Assembly: GCA_920105625.2 (NCBI GenBank)
Contig: OV050032.1
Location: forward strand, 127,331,829 to 127,395,828
DNA length: 64,000 nucleotides
Source: Clusia tigrina
Taxonomy: Eukaryota; Arthropoda; Insecta; Diptera; Clusiidae
Reading direction: 5' to 3'
Of the stretch, positions 11,023-23,522 are shown piece after piece. Each line of letters begins with the position of its first letter. The first letter of the stretch is position 1. The notes beneath the pieces were generated by a model. It saw nothing but the letters and a program-made list of their open reading frames with translations. It made no database searches and had not been told where the DNA came from. The translations under genes and the position numbers were made by a program.

Positions 11023-13888
11023 TCATGTTATGTAAAAAGAGATTAAAAAAGGCCAAATTTTTTTTCTAAAATACTCAAGCTTTTGAGGAGTAACAGCCTT
11101 AGTGAAGACATCAGCGACCATCTCATTTGTGCTAAGGTATTCCAAAACGACTTCCTTCTCATCTATTTTTTGGCGAATAAATTTGGCTTTTATGTCCACA
11201 TACTTTGTTCTTGGTGAGTAATTATTATTAAGCGCAACTTGTATAGCGCCCTTGTTGTCACAAAATAGAGTCATACTTTTGTTTCTTTTAGGGTTGATTT
11301 CAGCTTCCAAACGTTTCAACCAAACAGACTCTTGGATTGCAGCGGTAAGTGACATGAATTCGGCTTCCGTCGAAGACAATGCCACTGTCCTTTGCCTTTT
11401 TGTAGACCATGATATAGCAGCAGATTGAAAAATGAAAAGATAACCAGTTGTAGATTTGCGATCGTCTACGTTTCCAGCCCAATCGGCATCGCAATACCCA
11501 GTAATTTCATCATCTTTTTCCTTCTTGTATAAAATGCCTTTATCGATCGTGCCTTTCAGGTACCTCATTATCTTCTTTACGGCTTCCCAGTGAGCTTTAC
11601 CAGGATTCGTGCTAAAACGGCTTAGCAAAACATATGTCAGGTCGAGTAATTTGTGCGGCAAATAACAAACATCCTATCGCCTGCATATATGGAATTTTTG
11701 ACATTTTCTTTTTGCCTTCGTAATCGATAGGTGACATATCAGCTGATAACTTTTGATTGTAGTCGAGAGGAGTTGATGTCGGTTTGCAATCACTCATTCC
11801 AAATCTCACTAAAACATCTGATATGTACCGCGATCGGTCAATTTTAAGATGATCTTTACCTCGAGTAATTTTCATTCCCAGTACTGATGACGCCTCTCCC
11901 ATATCCTTCATATTAAATTTCTTGGCTAGCTTTGCCTTCAAAGAAATTATGGACTTCAAGTTGTTGGAGAAAATCAAGACATCATCTACATATATGGCTA
12001 CGTGCAATACTTGACCATCATCATCCACTTTATGGTAAATGCATTGATCGACCTCGCCTCTTATAAGTCCCATTTCGACTAACTCAGAGTCTCGTTCCAT
12101 ACTCTGCCAGATTGCTTCAAACCGTAGATGGATTTTTCCAATTTACAAACTTTTCCGGAACCATCATCAAATAACTCGGGTTGCTGCATATATACAGTCT
12201 CTTTTAAAATGCCATTAAGATATGCACTTACTGCATCCATTTGATGAACCAGCATATTGTTTTTTACAGCAAGGGCTAATAAATATCGTAAGGAATCATA
12301 CCTGACAACTGGAGCAAATGTTTCAGAGTAATCTATTCCTTCACGTTGCGAAAAACCTTTCGCAACCAATCGAGCTTTCCAACGAATGGGGTCACCATGT
12401 TCATATCTCTTAATTTTGAACACCCATTTCGATTTAATAGCCCTGGTATCATGCGGTAGATTAGTTAGCACCCAAGTTTTATTCGCAATAAGCGAGTCAA
12501 TTTCATACCTGATAGCAGCTTTCCACTCGGTCGAATCGAAAGAGGACATTGCATCTTGCACGCTATTTGGTTCAGTTGAGACATACTCCATTGCGCAAAA
12601 GTTATGCGCTCGCTGAATTTTGCTTGCAATGCGATCGGAACGACGGATATCTTCACTTACGGGGATGTTTCGAGCTGCGTGTACATTCGGAGTATATTCG
12701 GATTCATTGTCGTCGGCGGCTGGTGTATTAAGTGGTGAAGGCCACTCCACAGAATCATCATATTGGCTGGCATCTGACTCACTCTCTACTGGCTCAGAAT
12801 TTTCTAGCGTAGATCCAGCTTCAGGTGGCAATTCTGAATGACCAGTACTCTCCCCTGAATTGACACCGCAGTCTTGGAGCAATTCTGGATAATAAAAATC
12901 ATTTTTAGCATTTAAATTTACCTTGCTTCCTTCTAAGAGCACCACATCTCGGCTAATGATGATTCCATTGTCTTTAGGATTGAACAATCGGTATGCTTTA
13001 CTTTCTGAACTGTATCCCATCATGATACATTCAATAGATTTGTTATCCAACTTCCGGCGTTTCTCTTTGGGTACATGCACAAGAGCAGGACAGCCAAAAA
13101 CTCTTAAAAATTTTAAATTTGGTCGACGACCAGACCAAATTTCTTCGGGACAGCGATTTTCAGCTCGACAAGGAACTCTGTTGATTAAATAGCAAGCGGT
13201 GTTGGCAGCTTCAGCCCAAAAACGATGATCTAAGCCACTGTCGATCAGCATACATCTCACACGCTCCATCAAAGTGCGGTTAACTCTTTCCGCAACACCA
13301 TTTTGCTCAGGAGAATATGGACAAGTTTTTTGGTGAATTATGCCGCTGCCTTTCAATAAAGTTTCGAAGCGTTTGTTTATATACTCCCCTCCATTGTCCG
13401 TCCGTAGAATTTTTATTTTGGCAGAACACTGGTTTTCCACCATTTCTTTAAATTCAACAAAAGTGTCGTAAACATCGGATTTTTTCTTAAGGGGGTATAT
13501 GAATATTTTTCTTGAAAAATCATCTACAAACGTCACTAAGAAACGAGCACCAGCAAATGAATTTACATTCAGCGGACCAACAACATCTGAATGCAGCAAC
13601 TCTAACAATTTTGTAGCTCTAGTACCATCTTCTCTTATAGGCTTTCTTGTTTGTTTGCCTTTTATACATACAACACAGGGTTCTTTATTTGTTTCATTAA
13701 AATTAATGCCCAAAGCAGCATTTTTCACTGCATTTAAATTTTTGTCACAAATATGACCCATTCTTCTGTGCCACAAATCAAAATCTTTTTTGGCAATAAA
13801 AACATTTTCTTTTTTAATATGCACTTCACTATTTATGCGGTAAAGATCGTTATAAACCATAGCAGATGTAACCAAATTATTTTTTTCA
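11023..13888 (-). pseudogene. Broken pol (integrase-RT-RNase H), copia-like copy 1
   Basis: Remains of the copia-type pol region, read in three pieces. 13875 down to 12079 holds the integrase zinc site (H36, H41, C67, C70 counted from the piece's first codon), the DDE core (D97, D160, E196) and the start of RT. 12100 down to 11612 holds the rest of RT, with YVDD at 11981-11992. 11661 down to 11023 holds RNase H (CDADWAG, SSTEAEF and CDNKGA motifs). A 7-bp deletion at 12090/12091, absent from the other two copies, splits RT. The RT/RNase H shift near 11624-11643 is common to all three. An extra T in the 11058-11065 run replaces the normal C-terminus with a different tail, and an RNase H region His is Tyr here (TKYVDIK). 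It is not functional. Confidence 0.93.
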
Positions 13889-14978
13889 TCAAAAATTCTG
13901 CAGGTTTTTCCCGTCTTTCGTCATTTGCCTTACCGAAAGAAGATTTGCGCATAAATTTGGCACATACTCACAGTTTTTCACAGTTACTGTTTTGGTATTT
14001 ACATTGCCATTAAAAATTCTTAAGTCGACATCGCCAGCGCAGTTTACATTAATTTCATTTTTATTTGCAACAACAACTGTTTTGTTTTCGACGTTGTGCT
14101 TATTGTACATATGCTCACAGTTATTTACCATATGGTTGCTTGCGCCGCTGTCGACGTACCAATGCATAAACATGTTGTTTTCTTCTCTATCATTGCCTTG
14201 TGCGCTTGTGTGTGTAGAAACTTGCAGACTTTTGCTTACTGCAATAAGCGTCGATGAAGTATTTTTGTTATTACTTTTATATGGTCTACCGTTGTTTCTG
14301 CCGTTGTCGTTTGCCTGGCAATTTCGAGAAATATGACCAAAAGCTTTGCAGTTGTAACACTTTATGTGTTTTTTCTTCTTTTCGTTTTCAGCGTTTTTAA
14401 CATAAAGTGCCGCTTCTTTTTCAGCGTTCTGATTGTCGAATTTAGCGTCTTGGAGTAACAGATTTTTAACCATATCCACTGTTAGTTTTTCTTTAGAATT
14501 TTCCACAGCCATAACTAGTGGTTTAAAATCATCTGACAATCCAGCTAGCATTAATGAAGCTGTCAATTCATCGTCTATGTTTAGACCGGCATTTTTTTAT
14601 TTTTAGCGCCACAATCACCAATTCGTTCACATATTCTTGAACAGAGCCATAATTTTTCAATTTTATATTTACTAAATGTTTTAGCAATTCCACTTTCCTT
14701 GTAAGACCAGTGTCTTCATATGCGCTCATCAAAGCGTCCCATGCTTCCTTTGCCGTTTTCGCAGCTGCAATGTGCCCATAATTACCAGGATCCACCATCA
14801 AGGTGATCTCAGCCAAAGCACGCTCATTTGCAGCTTCCTGATCTTCAGTAAGACCTTCAACAACAACCTTCCAGCAACCTTTGATGACAAGACAAGATTT
14901 GGCCTGCCTCTTCTACACATCGAAATTCTCGCGCAATCTTAAACGCTCCAACGAAAATCCTATCGGAAGATTTGCCAT
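13889..14978 (-). pseudogene. Broken gag-protease, copia-like copy 1
   Basis: Gag starts at the ATG at 14978, about 40 nt inside the primer site. The frame meets TAG at codon 22 (14913-14915) and continues open after it, with a gag-like helical region down to 14568. A +1 shift at the seven-A run (14592-14598) moves the frame to 14566-13889. That piece (225 codons) carries a CCHC knuckle at residues 70-83 (C-x2-C-x4-H-x4-C) for RNA binding and the protease DSGA at 139-142. A second +1 shift in an A run (13905-13909) separates it from pol. Fly copia has one continuous gag-pol frame, so these breaks are read as mutations. Programmed slippage at the seven-A run is possible but would not bypass the TAG. 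Confidence 0.9.
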
Positions 14979-15005
14979 TTTTTTGAAATTGTCTATACGC
15001 GTGAC

Positions 15006-15019
15006 GTAAGCCCACAACC
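15006..15019 (-). other. Primer-binding site, copia-like copy 1
   Basis: On the coding strand GGTTGTGGGCTTAC begins directly after the 5' LTR. Its first nine bases match, allowing one G-U pair, the anticodon-loop region of initiator Met tRNA. That fits the half-tRNA primer known for copia of flies. The assignment is by resemblance only. Confidence 0.6.
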
Positions 15020-15181
15020 TGTTGGTTTAAACTCATTTATTAGACTCACTTAGAAATATACAATGATAATTGACATTTACAAAGCAGCAGAGCTGCATAA
15101 ATTTAGTAGAGTACTAAATTTACAGTGATGTAAAGTGCAGGACAAATGTCAGACGTGGGAATTACTCATTCAATCTCAACA
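15020..15181 (-). repeat. 5' LTR of copia-like copy 1
   Basis: 162 bp, carrying GGAATT near its outer end as do the 5' LTRs of copies 2 and 3. On the coding strand it has a TATATTT promoter-like motif and the AATAAA and hairpin described for the 3' LTR. Confidence 0.95.
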
Positions 15182-15534
15182 ATCTGAGTATTTATAACAT
15201 CTAACGGAGACACAAAATTTTAAACATTTTTGTGATGCAAATTTGTATGAAATTTGCAATCTTCCTATATATAGAGTGAAAATATACATATTAAATTTGT
15301 GTTTCATTTCGGTGCCAGGATTTACTTTTTAAAATTGCTCCACCATATACAACAGATCTGAGTATGTATAACATCTAATGGAGACACAAAGTTTTAAATA
15401 TTTTTGTGATGCAAATTGGTATGAAACTTGCAATCTCACTATATATAGGGTGAAAATATCCATGTTAAATTTGTGATTCATTTCGCTGGCAGGATTTATT
15501 TTTTACAATTGCCCCACCATGTACAACAGATCTG
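15182..15534 (+). repeat. Two satellite monomers between copia-like copies 1 and 2
   Basis: 353 bp, exactly 2 x 174 plus the 5-bp target duplication. The block is the same sequence as 19999-20351. It carries private monomer variants (GAAATTTGCAATCTTCC, AAATTGGTATG), so it is a duplicated spacer, not an independent insertion context. Confidence 0.96.
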
Positions 15535-15696
15535 TGTTGGTTTAAACTCATTTATTAGACTCACTTAGAAATATACAATGATAATTGACATTTACAAAGC
15601 AGCAGAGCTGCATAAATTTAGTAGAGTACTAAATTTACAGTGATGTAAAGTGCAGGACAAATGTCAGACGTGGGTATTACTCATTCAATCTCAACA
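15535..15696 (-). repeat. 3' LTR of copia-like copy 2
   Basis: 162 bp. It differs from its partner at one site (GGTATT here, GGAATT in the 5' LTR). The same T/A difference separates the LTR pair in all three copies. Confidence 0.95.
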
Positions 15697-15704
15697 CTCT
15701 CCCT
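15697..15704 (-). other. Polypurine tract, copia-like copy 2
   Basis: AGGGAGAG on the coding strand, adjoining the 3' LTR. Confidence 0.65.
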
Positions 15705-15853
15705 GAATGATAAATATCCTAACGAAGAATATATTGAAATTTCTCATGCACTCTTCACGTATAAAATAAAAAAAAATAAGAACAATGGAAACATTTACAT
15801 TTCAATTCAAATTCAAATAGGCAATTAAAATTTTCATGTTATGTAAAAAGAGA

Positions 15854-18705
15854 TTAAAAAAGGCCAAATTTGTTTCTAAAATACTCAAGCTTTTGAGGAG
15901 TAACAGCCATAGTGAAGACATCAGCGACCATCTCATTTGTGCTAAGGTATTCCAAAACGACTTCCTTCTCATCTATTTTTTGGCGAATAAATTTGGCTTT
16001 TATGTCCACATGCTTTGTTCTGGGTGAGTAATTATTATTAAGCGCAACTTGTATAGCGCCCTTGTTGTCACAAAATAGAGTCATACTTTTGTTTCTTTTA
16101 GGGTTGATTTCAGCTTCCAAACGTTTCAACCAAACAGACTCTTGGATTGCAGCGGTAAGTGACATGAATTCGGCTTCCGTCGAAGACAATGCCACTGTCC
16201 TTTGCCTTTTTGTAGACCATGATATAGCAGCAGATTGAAAAATGAAAAGATAACCAGTTGTAGATTTGCGATCGTCTACGTTTCCAGCCCAATCGGCATC
16301 GCAATACCCAGTAATTTCATCATCTTTTTCCTTCTTGTATAAAATGCCTTTATCGATCGTGCCTTTCAGGTACCTCATAATCCTCTTTACGGCTTCCCAG
16401 TGAGCTTTACCAGGATTCGTGCTGAAACGGCTTAGCAAAACATATGTCAGGTCGAGTAATTTGTGCGGCAAATAACAAACATCCTATCGCCTGCATATAT
16501 GGAATTTTTGACATTTTCTTTTTGCCTTCGTAATCGATAGGTGACATATCAGCTGATAACTTTTGATTGTAGTCGAGAGGAGTTGATGTCGGTTTGCAAT
16601 CACTTATTCCAAATCTCACTAAAACATCTGATATATACTGCGATTGGTCAATTTTAAGATGATCTTTACCTCGAGTAATTTTCATTCCCAGTACTGATGA
16701 CGCCTCGCCCATATCCTTCATATTAAATTTCTTGGCTAGCTTTGCCTTCAAAGAAATTATGGACTTCAAGTTGTTGGAGAAAATCAAGACATCATCTACA
16801 TATATGGCTACGTACAATACTTGACCATCATCATCCACTTTATGGTAAATGCATTGATCGACCTCGCCTCTTATAAGTCCCATTTCGACTAACTCAGAGT
16901 TAATTTTCTCGTTCCATACTCTGCCAGATTGCTTCAAACCGTAGATGGATTTTTCCAATTTACAAACTTTTCCGGAACCATCATCAAATAACTCGGGTTG
17001 CTGCATATATACAGTCTCTTTTAAAATGCCATTAAGATATGCACCTACTGCATCCATTTGATGAACCAGCATATTGTTTTTTACAGCAAGGGCTAATAAA
17101 TATCGTAAGGAATCATACCTGACAACTGGAGCAAATGTTTCAGAGTAATCTATTCCTTCACGTTGCGAAAAACCTTTCGCAACCAATCGTGCTTTCCAAC
17201 GAATGGGGTCACCATGTTCATCTCTCTTAATTTTGAACACCCATTTCGATTTAATAGCCCTGGTATCATGCGGTAGATTAGTTAGCACCCAAGTTTTATT
17301 CGCAATAAGCGAGTCAATTTCATCCCTCATAGCAGCTTTCCACTCGGTCGAATCGAAAGAGGACATTGCATCTTGCACGCTATTTGGTTCAGTTGAGACA
17401 TACTCCATTGCGCAAAAGTTATGCGCTCGCTGAATTTTGCTTGCAATGCGATCGGAACGACGGATATCTTCACTTACGGGGATGTTTCGAGCTGCGTGTA
17501 CATTCGGAGTATATTCGGATTCATTGTCGTCGGCGGCTGGTGAATTAAGTGGTGAAGGCCACTCCACAGAATCATCATATTGGCTGGCATCTGACTCACT
17601 CTCTACTGGCTCAGAATTTTCTAGCGTAGATCCAGCTTCAGGTGGCAATTCTGAATGACCAGTACTCTCCCCTGAATTGACACCGCAGTCTGGGAGCAAT
17701 TCTGGATAATAAAAATCATTTTTAGCATTTAAATTTACCTTGCTTCCTTCTAAGAGCACCACATCTCGGCTAATGATGATTCCATTGTCTTTAGGATTGA
17801 ACAATCGGTATGCTTTACTTTCTGAACTGTATCCCATCATGATACATTCAATAGATTTGTTATCCAACTTCCGGCGTTTCTCTTTGGGTACATGCACAAG
17901 AGCAGGACAGCCAAAAACTCTTAAAAATTTTAAATTTGGTCGACGACCAGACCAAATTTCTTCGGGACAGCGATTTTCAGCTCGACAAGGAACTCTGTTG
18001 ATTAAATAGCAAGCGGTGTTGGCAGCTTCAGCCCAAAAACGATGATCTAAGCCACTGTCGATCAGCTTACATCTCACACGCTCCATCAAAGTGCGGTTAA
18101 CTCTTTCCGCAACACCATTTTGTTCAGGAGAATATGGACAAGTTTTTTGGTGAATTATGCCGCTGCCTTTCAACAAAGTTTCGAAGCGTTTGTTTATATA
18201 CTCCCCTCCATTGTCCGTCCGCAGAATTTTTATTTTGGCAGAACACTGGTTTTCCACCATTTCTTTAAATTCAACAAAAATGTCGTAAACATCGGATTTT
18301 TTCTTAAGGGGGTATATGAATATTTTTCTTGAAAAATCATCTACAAACGTCACTAAGAAACGAGCACCAGAAAATGAATTTACATTCAGCGGACCAACAA
18401 CATCTGAATGCAGCAACTCTAACAATTTTGTAGCTCTAGTACCATCTTCTCTTATAGGCTTTCTTGTTTGTTTGCCTTTTATACATACAACACAGGGTTC
18501 TTTATTTGTTTCATTAAAATTAATGCCCAAAGCAGCATTTTTCACTGCATTTAAATTTTTGTCACAAATATGACCCATTCTTCTGTGCCACAAATCAAAA
18601 TCTTTTTTGGCAATAAAAACATTTTCTTTTTTAATATGCACTTCACTATTTATGCGGTAAAGATCGTTATAAACCATAGCAGATGTAACCAAATTATTTT
18701 TTTCA
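15854..18705 (-). pseudogene. Broken pol (integrase-RT-RNase H), copia-like copy 2
   Basis: Integrase and RT are fused in one open stretch from 18692 to 16407 (761 codons). Zinc ligands are H36, H41, C67 and C70. The DDE core is D97, D160 and E196, with 35 residues between the last two, as in retroviral-type integrases. The RT catalytic YVDD is at residues 631-634 (16791-16802). RNase H follows in another frame, 16471-15854, with the CDADWAG, SSTEAEF and CDNKGA motifs. The break near 16424-16443 lies in the linker between RT and RNase H and is also present in copies 1 and 3. It looks like a small deletion whose length is not a multiple of three. The C-terminus reaches a normal-looking end (LEYFRNKFGLF), unlike copy 1. 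Confidence 0.93.
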
Positions 18706-19795
18706 TCAAAAATTCTGCAGGTTTTTCCCGTCTTTCGCCATTTGCCTTACCGAAAGAAGATTTGCGCATAAATTTGGTACATCCTCACAGTTTTTCACAG
18801 TTACTGTTTTGGTATTTACATTGCCATTAAAAATTCTTAAGTCGACATCGCCAGCGCAGTTTACATTAATTTCATTTTTATTTGCAACAACAACTGTTTT
18901 GTTTTCGACGTTGTGCTTATTGTACATATGCTCACAGTTATTTACCATATGGTTGCTTGCGCCGCTGTCGACGTACCAATGCATAAACATGTTGTTTTCT
19001 TCTCTATCATTGCCTTGTGCGCTTGTGTGTGTAGAAACTTGCAGACTTTTGCTTACTGCAATAAGCGTCGATGAAGTATTTTTGTTATTACTTTTATATG
19101 GTCTACCGTTGTTTCTGCCGTTGTCGTTTGCCTGGCAATTTCGAGAAATATGACCAAAAGCTTTGCAGTTGTAACACTTTATGTGTTTTTTCTTCTTTTC
19201 GTTTTCAGCGTTTTTAACATAAAGTGCCGCTTCTTTTTCAGCGTTCTGATTGTCGAATTTAGCGTCTTGGAGTAACAGATTTTTAACCATATCCACTGTT
19301 AGTTTTTCTTTAGAATTTTCCACAGCCATAACTAGTGGTTTAAAATCATCTGACAATCCAGCTAGCATTAATGAAGCTGTCAATTCATCGTCTATGTTTA
19401 GACCGGCATTTTTTTATTTTTAGCGCCACAATCACCAATTCGTTCACATATTCTTGAACAGAGCCATAATTTTTCAATTTTATATTTACTAAATGTTTTA
19501 GCAATTCCACTTTCCTTGTAAGACCAGTGTCTTCATATGCGCTCATCAAAGCGTCCCATGCTTCCTTTGCCGTTTTCGCAGCTGCAATGTGCCCATAATT
19601 ACCAGGATCCACCATCAAGGTGATCTCAGCCAAAGCACGCTCATTTGCAGCTTCCTGATCTTCAGTAAGACCTTCAACAACAACCTTCCAGCAACCTTTG
19701 ATGACAAGACAAGATTTGGCCTGCCTCTTCTACACATCGAAATTCTCGCGCAATCTTAAACGCTCCAACGAAAATCCTATCGGAAGATTTGCCAT
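18706..19795 (-). pseudogene. Broken gag-protease, copia-like copy 2
   Basis: Same architecture as in copy 1: ATG at 19795, in-frame TAG at 19730-19732, seven-A run shift at 19409-19415, and a 225-codon piece with the CCHC knuckle and protease DSGA. A second A-run shift at 18722-18726 separates it from pol. Private changes include DVPNLC (YVPNLC in the other copies) and QMAKDG (QMTKDG). Confidence 0.9.
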
Positions 19796-19822
19796 TTTTT
19801 TGAAATTGTCTATACGCGTGAC

Positions 19823-19836
19823 GTAAGCCCACAACC
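19823..19836 (-). other. Primer-binding site, copia-like copy 2
   Basis: GGTTGTGGGCTTAC on the coding strand directly after the 5' LTR, identical to copy 1 and compatible with an initiator-Met half-tRNA primer. Confidence 0.6.
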
Positions 19837-19998
19837 TGTTGGTTTAAACTCATTTATTAGACTCACTTAGAAATATACAATGATAATTGACATTTACAAA
19901 GCAGCAGAGCTGCATAAATTTAGTAGAGTACTAAATTTACAGTGATGTAAAGTGCAGGACAAATGTCAGACGTGGGAATTACTCATTCAATCTCAACA
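19837..19998 (-). repeat. 5' LTR of copia-like copy 2
   Basis: 162 bp with TG...CA ends, followed by ATCTG of the target duplication. Confidence 0.95.
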
Positions 19999-20351
19999 AT
20001 CTGAGTATTTATAACATCTAACGGAGACACAAAATTTTAAACATTTTTGTGATGCAAATTTGTATGAAATTTGCAATCTTCCTATATATAGAGTGAAAAT
20101 ATACATATTAAATTTGTGTTTCATTTCGGTGCCAGGATTTACTTTTTAAAATTGCTCCACCATATACAACAGATCTGAGTATGTATAACATCTAATGGAG
20201 ACACAAAGTTTTAAATATTTTTGTGATGCAAATTGGTATGAAACTTGCAATCTCACTATATATAGGGTGAAAATATCCATGTTAAATTTGTGATTCATTT
20301 CGCTGGCAGGATTTATTTTTTACAATTGCCCCACCATGTACAACAGATCTG
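19999..20351 (+). repeat. Two satellite monomers between copia-like copies 2 and 3
   Basis: 353 bp, the same sequence as 15182-15534, including its private variants. It shows that spacer plus element were duplicated as a unit of about 4.81 kb. Confidence 0.96.
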
Positions 20352-20513
20352 TGTTGGTTTAAACTCATTTATTAGACTCACTTAGAAATATACAATGATA
20401 ATTGACATTTACAAAGCAGCAGAGCTGCATAAATTTAGTAGAGTACTAAATTTACAGTGATGTAAAGTGCAGGACAAATGTCAGACGTGGGTATTACTCA
20501 TTCAATCTCAACA
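20352..20513 (-). repeat. 3' LTR of copia-like copy 3
   Basis: 162 bp with GGTATT, as in the other 3' LTRs. Confidence 0.95.
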
Positions 20514-20521
20514 CTCTCCCT
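20514..20521 (-). other. Polypurine tract, copia-like copy 3
   Basis: AGGGAGAG on the coding strand, adjoining the 3' LTR. Confidence 0.65.
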
Positions 20522-20670
20522 GAATGATAAATATCCTAACGAAGAATATATTGAAATTTCTCATGCACTCTTCACGTATAAAATAAAAAAAAATAAGAAC
20601 AATGGAAACATTTACATTTCAATTCAAATTCAAATAGGCAATTAAAATTTTCATGTTATGTAAAAAGAGA

Positions 20671-23522
20671 TTAAAAAAGGCCAAATTTGTTTCTAAAATA
20701 CTCAAGCTTTTGAGGAGTAACAGCCATAGTGAAGACATCAGCGACCATCTCATTTGTGCTAAGGTATTCCAAAACGACTTCCTTCTCATCTATTTTTTGG
20801 CGAATAAATTTGGCTTTTATGTCCACATGCTTTGTTCTGGGTGAGTAATTATTATTAAGCGCAACTTGTATAGCGCCCTTGTTGTCACAAAATAGAGTCA
20901 TACTTTTGTTTCTTTTAGGGTTGATTTCAGCTTCCAAACGTTTCAACCAAACAGACTCTTGGATTGCAGCGGTAAGTGACATGAATTCGGCTTCCGTCGA
21001 AGACAATGCCACTGTCCTTTGCCTTTTTGTAGACCATGATATAGCAGCAGATTGAAAAATGAAAAGATAACCAGTTGTAGATTTGCGATCGTCTACGTTT
21101 CCAGCCCAATCGGCATCGCAATACCCAGTAATTTCATCATCTTTTTCCTTCTTGTATAAAATGCCTTTATCGATCGTGCCTTTCAGGTACCTCATTATCT
21201 TCTTTACGGCTTCCCAGTGAGCTTTACCAGGATTCGTGCTAAAACGGCTTAGCAAAACATATGTCAGGTCGAGTAATTTGTGCGGCAAATAACAAACATC
21301 CTATCGCCTGCATATATGGAATTTTTGACATTTTCTTTTTGCCTTCGTAATCGATAGGTGACATATCAGCTGATAACTTTTGATTGTAGTCGAGAGGAGT
21401 TGATGTCGGTTTGCAATCACTTATTCCAAATCTCACTAAAACATCTGATATATACTGCGATTGGTCAATTTTAAGATGATCTTTACCTCGAGTAATTTTC
21501 ATTCCCAGTACTGATGACGCCTCGCCCATATCCTTCATATTAAATTTCTTGGCTAGCTTTGCCTTCAAAGAAATTATGGACTTCAAGTTGTTGGAGAAAA
21601 TCAAGACATCATCTACATATATGGCTACGTACAATACTTGACCATCATCATCCACTTTATGGTAAATGCATTGATCGACCTCGCCTCTTATAAGTCCCAT
21701 TTCGACTAACTCAGAGTTAATTTTCTCGTTCCATACTCTGCCAGATTGCTTCAAACCGTAGATGGATTTTTCCAATTTACAAACTTTTCCGGAACCATCA
21801 TCAAATAACTCGGGTTGCTGCATATATACAGTCTCTTTTAAAATGCCATTAAGATATGCACCTACTGCATCCATTTGATGAACCAGCATATTGTTTTTTA
21901 CAGCAAGGGCTAATAAATATCGTAAGGAATCATACCTGACAACTGGAGCAAATGTTTCAGAGTAATCTATTCCTTCACGTTGCGAAAAACCTTTCGCAAC
22001 CAATCGTGCTTTCCAACGAATGGGGTCACCATGTTCATCTCTCTTAATTTTGAACACCCATTTCGATTTAATAGCCCTGGTATCATGCGGTAGATTAGTT
22101 AGCACCCAAGTTTTATTCGCAATAAGCGAGTCAATTTCATCCCTCATAGCAGCTTTCCACTCGGTCGAATCGAAAGAGGACATTGCATCTTGCACGCTAT
22201 TTGGTTCAGTTGAGACATACTCCATTGCGCAAAAGTTATGCGCTCGCTGAATTTTGCTTGCAATGCGATCGGAACGACGGATATCTTCACTTACGGGGAT
22301 GTTTCGAGCTGCGTGTACATTCGGAGTATATTCGGATTCATTGTCGTCGGCGGCTGGTGTATTAAGTGGTGAAGGCCACTCCACAGAATCATCATATTGG
22401 CTGGCATCTGACTCACTCTCTACTGGCTCAGAATTTTCTAGCGTAGATCCAGCTTCAGGTGGCAATTCTGAATGACCAGTACTCTCCCCTGAATTGACAC
22501 CGCAGTCTTGGAGCAATTCTGGATAATAAAAATCATTTTTAGCATTTAAATTTACCTTGCTTCCTTCTAAGAGCACCACATCTCGGCTAATGATGATTCC
22601 ATTGTCTTTAGGATTGAACAATCGGTATGCTTTACTTTCTGAACTGTATCCCATCATGATACATTCAATAGATTTGTTATCCAACTTCCGGCGTTTCTCT
22701 TTGGGTACATGCACAAGAGCAGGACAGCCAAAAACTCTTAAAAATTTTAAATTTGGTCGACGACCAGACCAAATTTCTTCGGGACAGCGATTTTCAGCTC
22801 GACAAGGAACTCTGTTGATTAAATAGCAAGCGGTGTTGGCAGCTTCAGCCCAAAAACGATGATCTAAGCCACTGTCGATCAGCATACATCTCACACGCTC
22901 CATCAAAGTGCGGTTAACTCTTTCCGCAACACCATTTTGCTCAGGAGAATATGGACAAGTTTTTTGGTGAATTATGCCGCTGCCTTTCAACAAAGTTTCG
23001 AAGCGTTTGTTTATATACTCCCCTCCATTGTCCGTCCGTAGAATTTTTATTTTGGCAGAACACTGGTTTTCCACCATTTCTTTAAATTCAACAAAAATGT
23101 CGTAAACATCGGATTTTTTCTTAAGGGGGTATATGAATATTTTTCTTGAAAAATCATCTACAAACGTCACTAAGAAACGAGCACCAGCAAATGAATTTAC
23201 ATTCAGCGGACCAACAACATCTGAATGCAGCAACTCTAACAATTTTGTAGCTCTAGTACCATCTTCTCTTATAGGCTTTCTTGTTTGTTTGCCTTTTATA
23301 CATACAACACAGGGTTCTTTATTTGTTTCATTAAAATTAATGCCCAAAGCAGCATTTTTCACTGCATTTAAATTTTTGTCACAAATATGACCCATTCTTC
23401 TGTGCCACAAATCAAAATCTTTTTTGGCAATAAAAACATTTTCTTTTTTAATATGCACTTCACTATTTATGCGGTAAAGATCGTTATAAACCATAGCAGA
23501 TGTAACCAAATTATTTTTTTCA
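20671..23522 (-). pseudogene. Broken pol (integrase-RT-RNase H), copia-like copy 3
   Basis: Integrase-RT is open from 23509 to 21239 (756 codons), with the same zinc and DDE residues as copy 2 and YVDD at 21608-21619. RNase H lies in a different frame, 21288-20671. The shift is at 21241-21260, at the same place as in copies 1 and 2. Here the RT frame ends at once (CFAKPF then stop), whereas in copy 2 one A/G difference lets it run five codons further. There is no other break in this pol. Confidence 0.93.

Larger units (their letters stand above)
10725..15181 (-). mobile_element. Copia-like LTR retrotransposon, copy 1 (defective)
   Basis: A 4457-bp element on the minus strand, bounded by 162-bp LTRs with TG...CA ends and by a 5-bp target duplication ATCTG (10720-10724 and 15182-15186). 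Internal order on the coding strand is primer site, gag with a CCHC knuckle, protease (DSGA), integrase, reverse transcriptase (YVDD) and RNase H. Integrase before RT is diagnostic of Ty1/copia elements. The frame is broken by a gag stop codon, two +1 A-run shifts and an RT/RNase H shift shared with copies 2 and 3. Private damage is a 7-bp deletion at 12090/12091 and one extra T in the run at 11058-11065. It cannot encode its own mobility. Confidence 0.96.
15535..19998 (-). mobile_element. Copia-like LTR retrotransposon, copy 2 (defective)
   Basis: A 4464-bp copy of the same element, minus strand, with ATCTG on both flanks (15530-15534 and 19999-20003). It is the most complete of the three: it lacks the 7-bp deletion of copy 1 and the 9-bp gag deletion of copy 3. 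It still has all four shared lesions. It carries private substitutions, for example SFSGARF where copies 1 and 3 have SFAGARF, and RCKLIDSG where they have RCMLIDSG. Confidence 0.96.

Noticed and set aside
12386..14336. Plus-strand open frames opposite the copia-like pol and gag (with equivalents in copies 2 and 3)
   Set aside because: They are antisense shadows of gag-pol. They recur only because the element is triplicated and show no domain of their own.
14568..14598. Programmed ribosomal slippage at the seven-A run in gag
   Set aside because: The in-frame TAG upstream and two further shifts downstream make a damaged frame the simpler explanation. Copia normally uses one continuous frame. 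It remains a minor alternative.
15020..15697. A complete element formed by the 5' LTR of copy 1 and the 3' LTR of copy 2 with satellite between them
   Set aside because: The spacer is pure satellite and the ATCTG duplications place each LTR with its own element, so this is adjacency in a tandem array.
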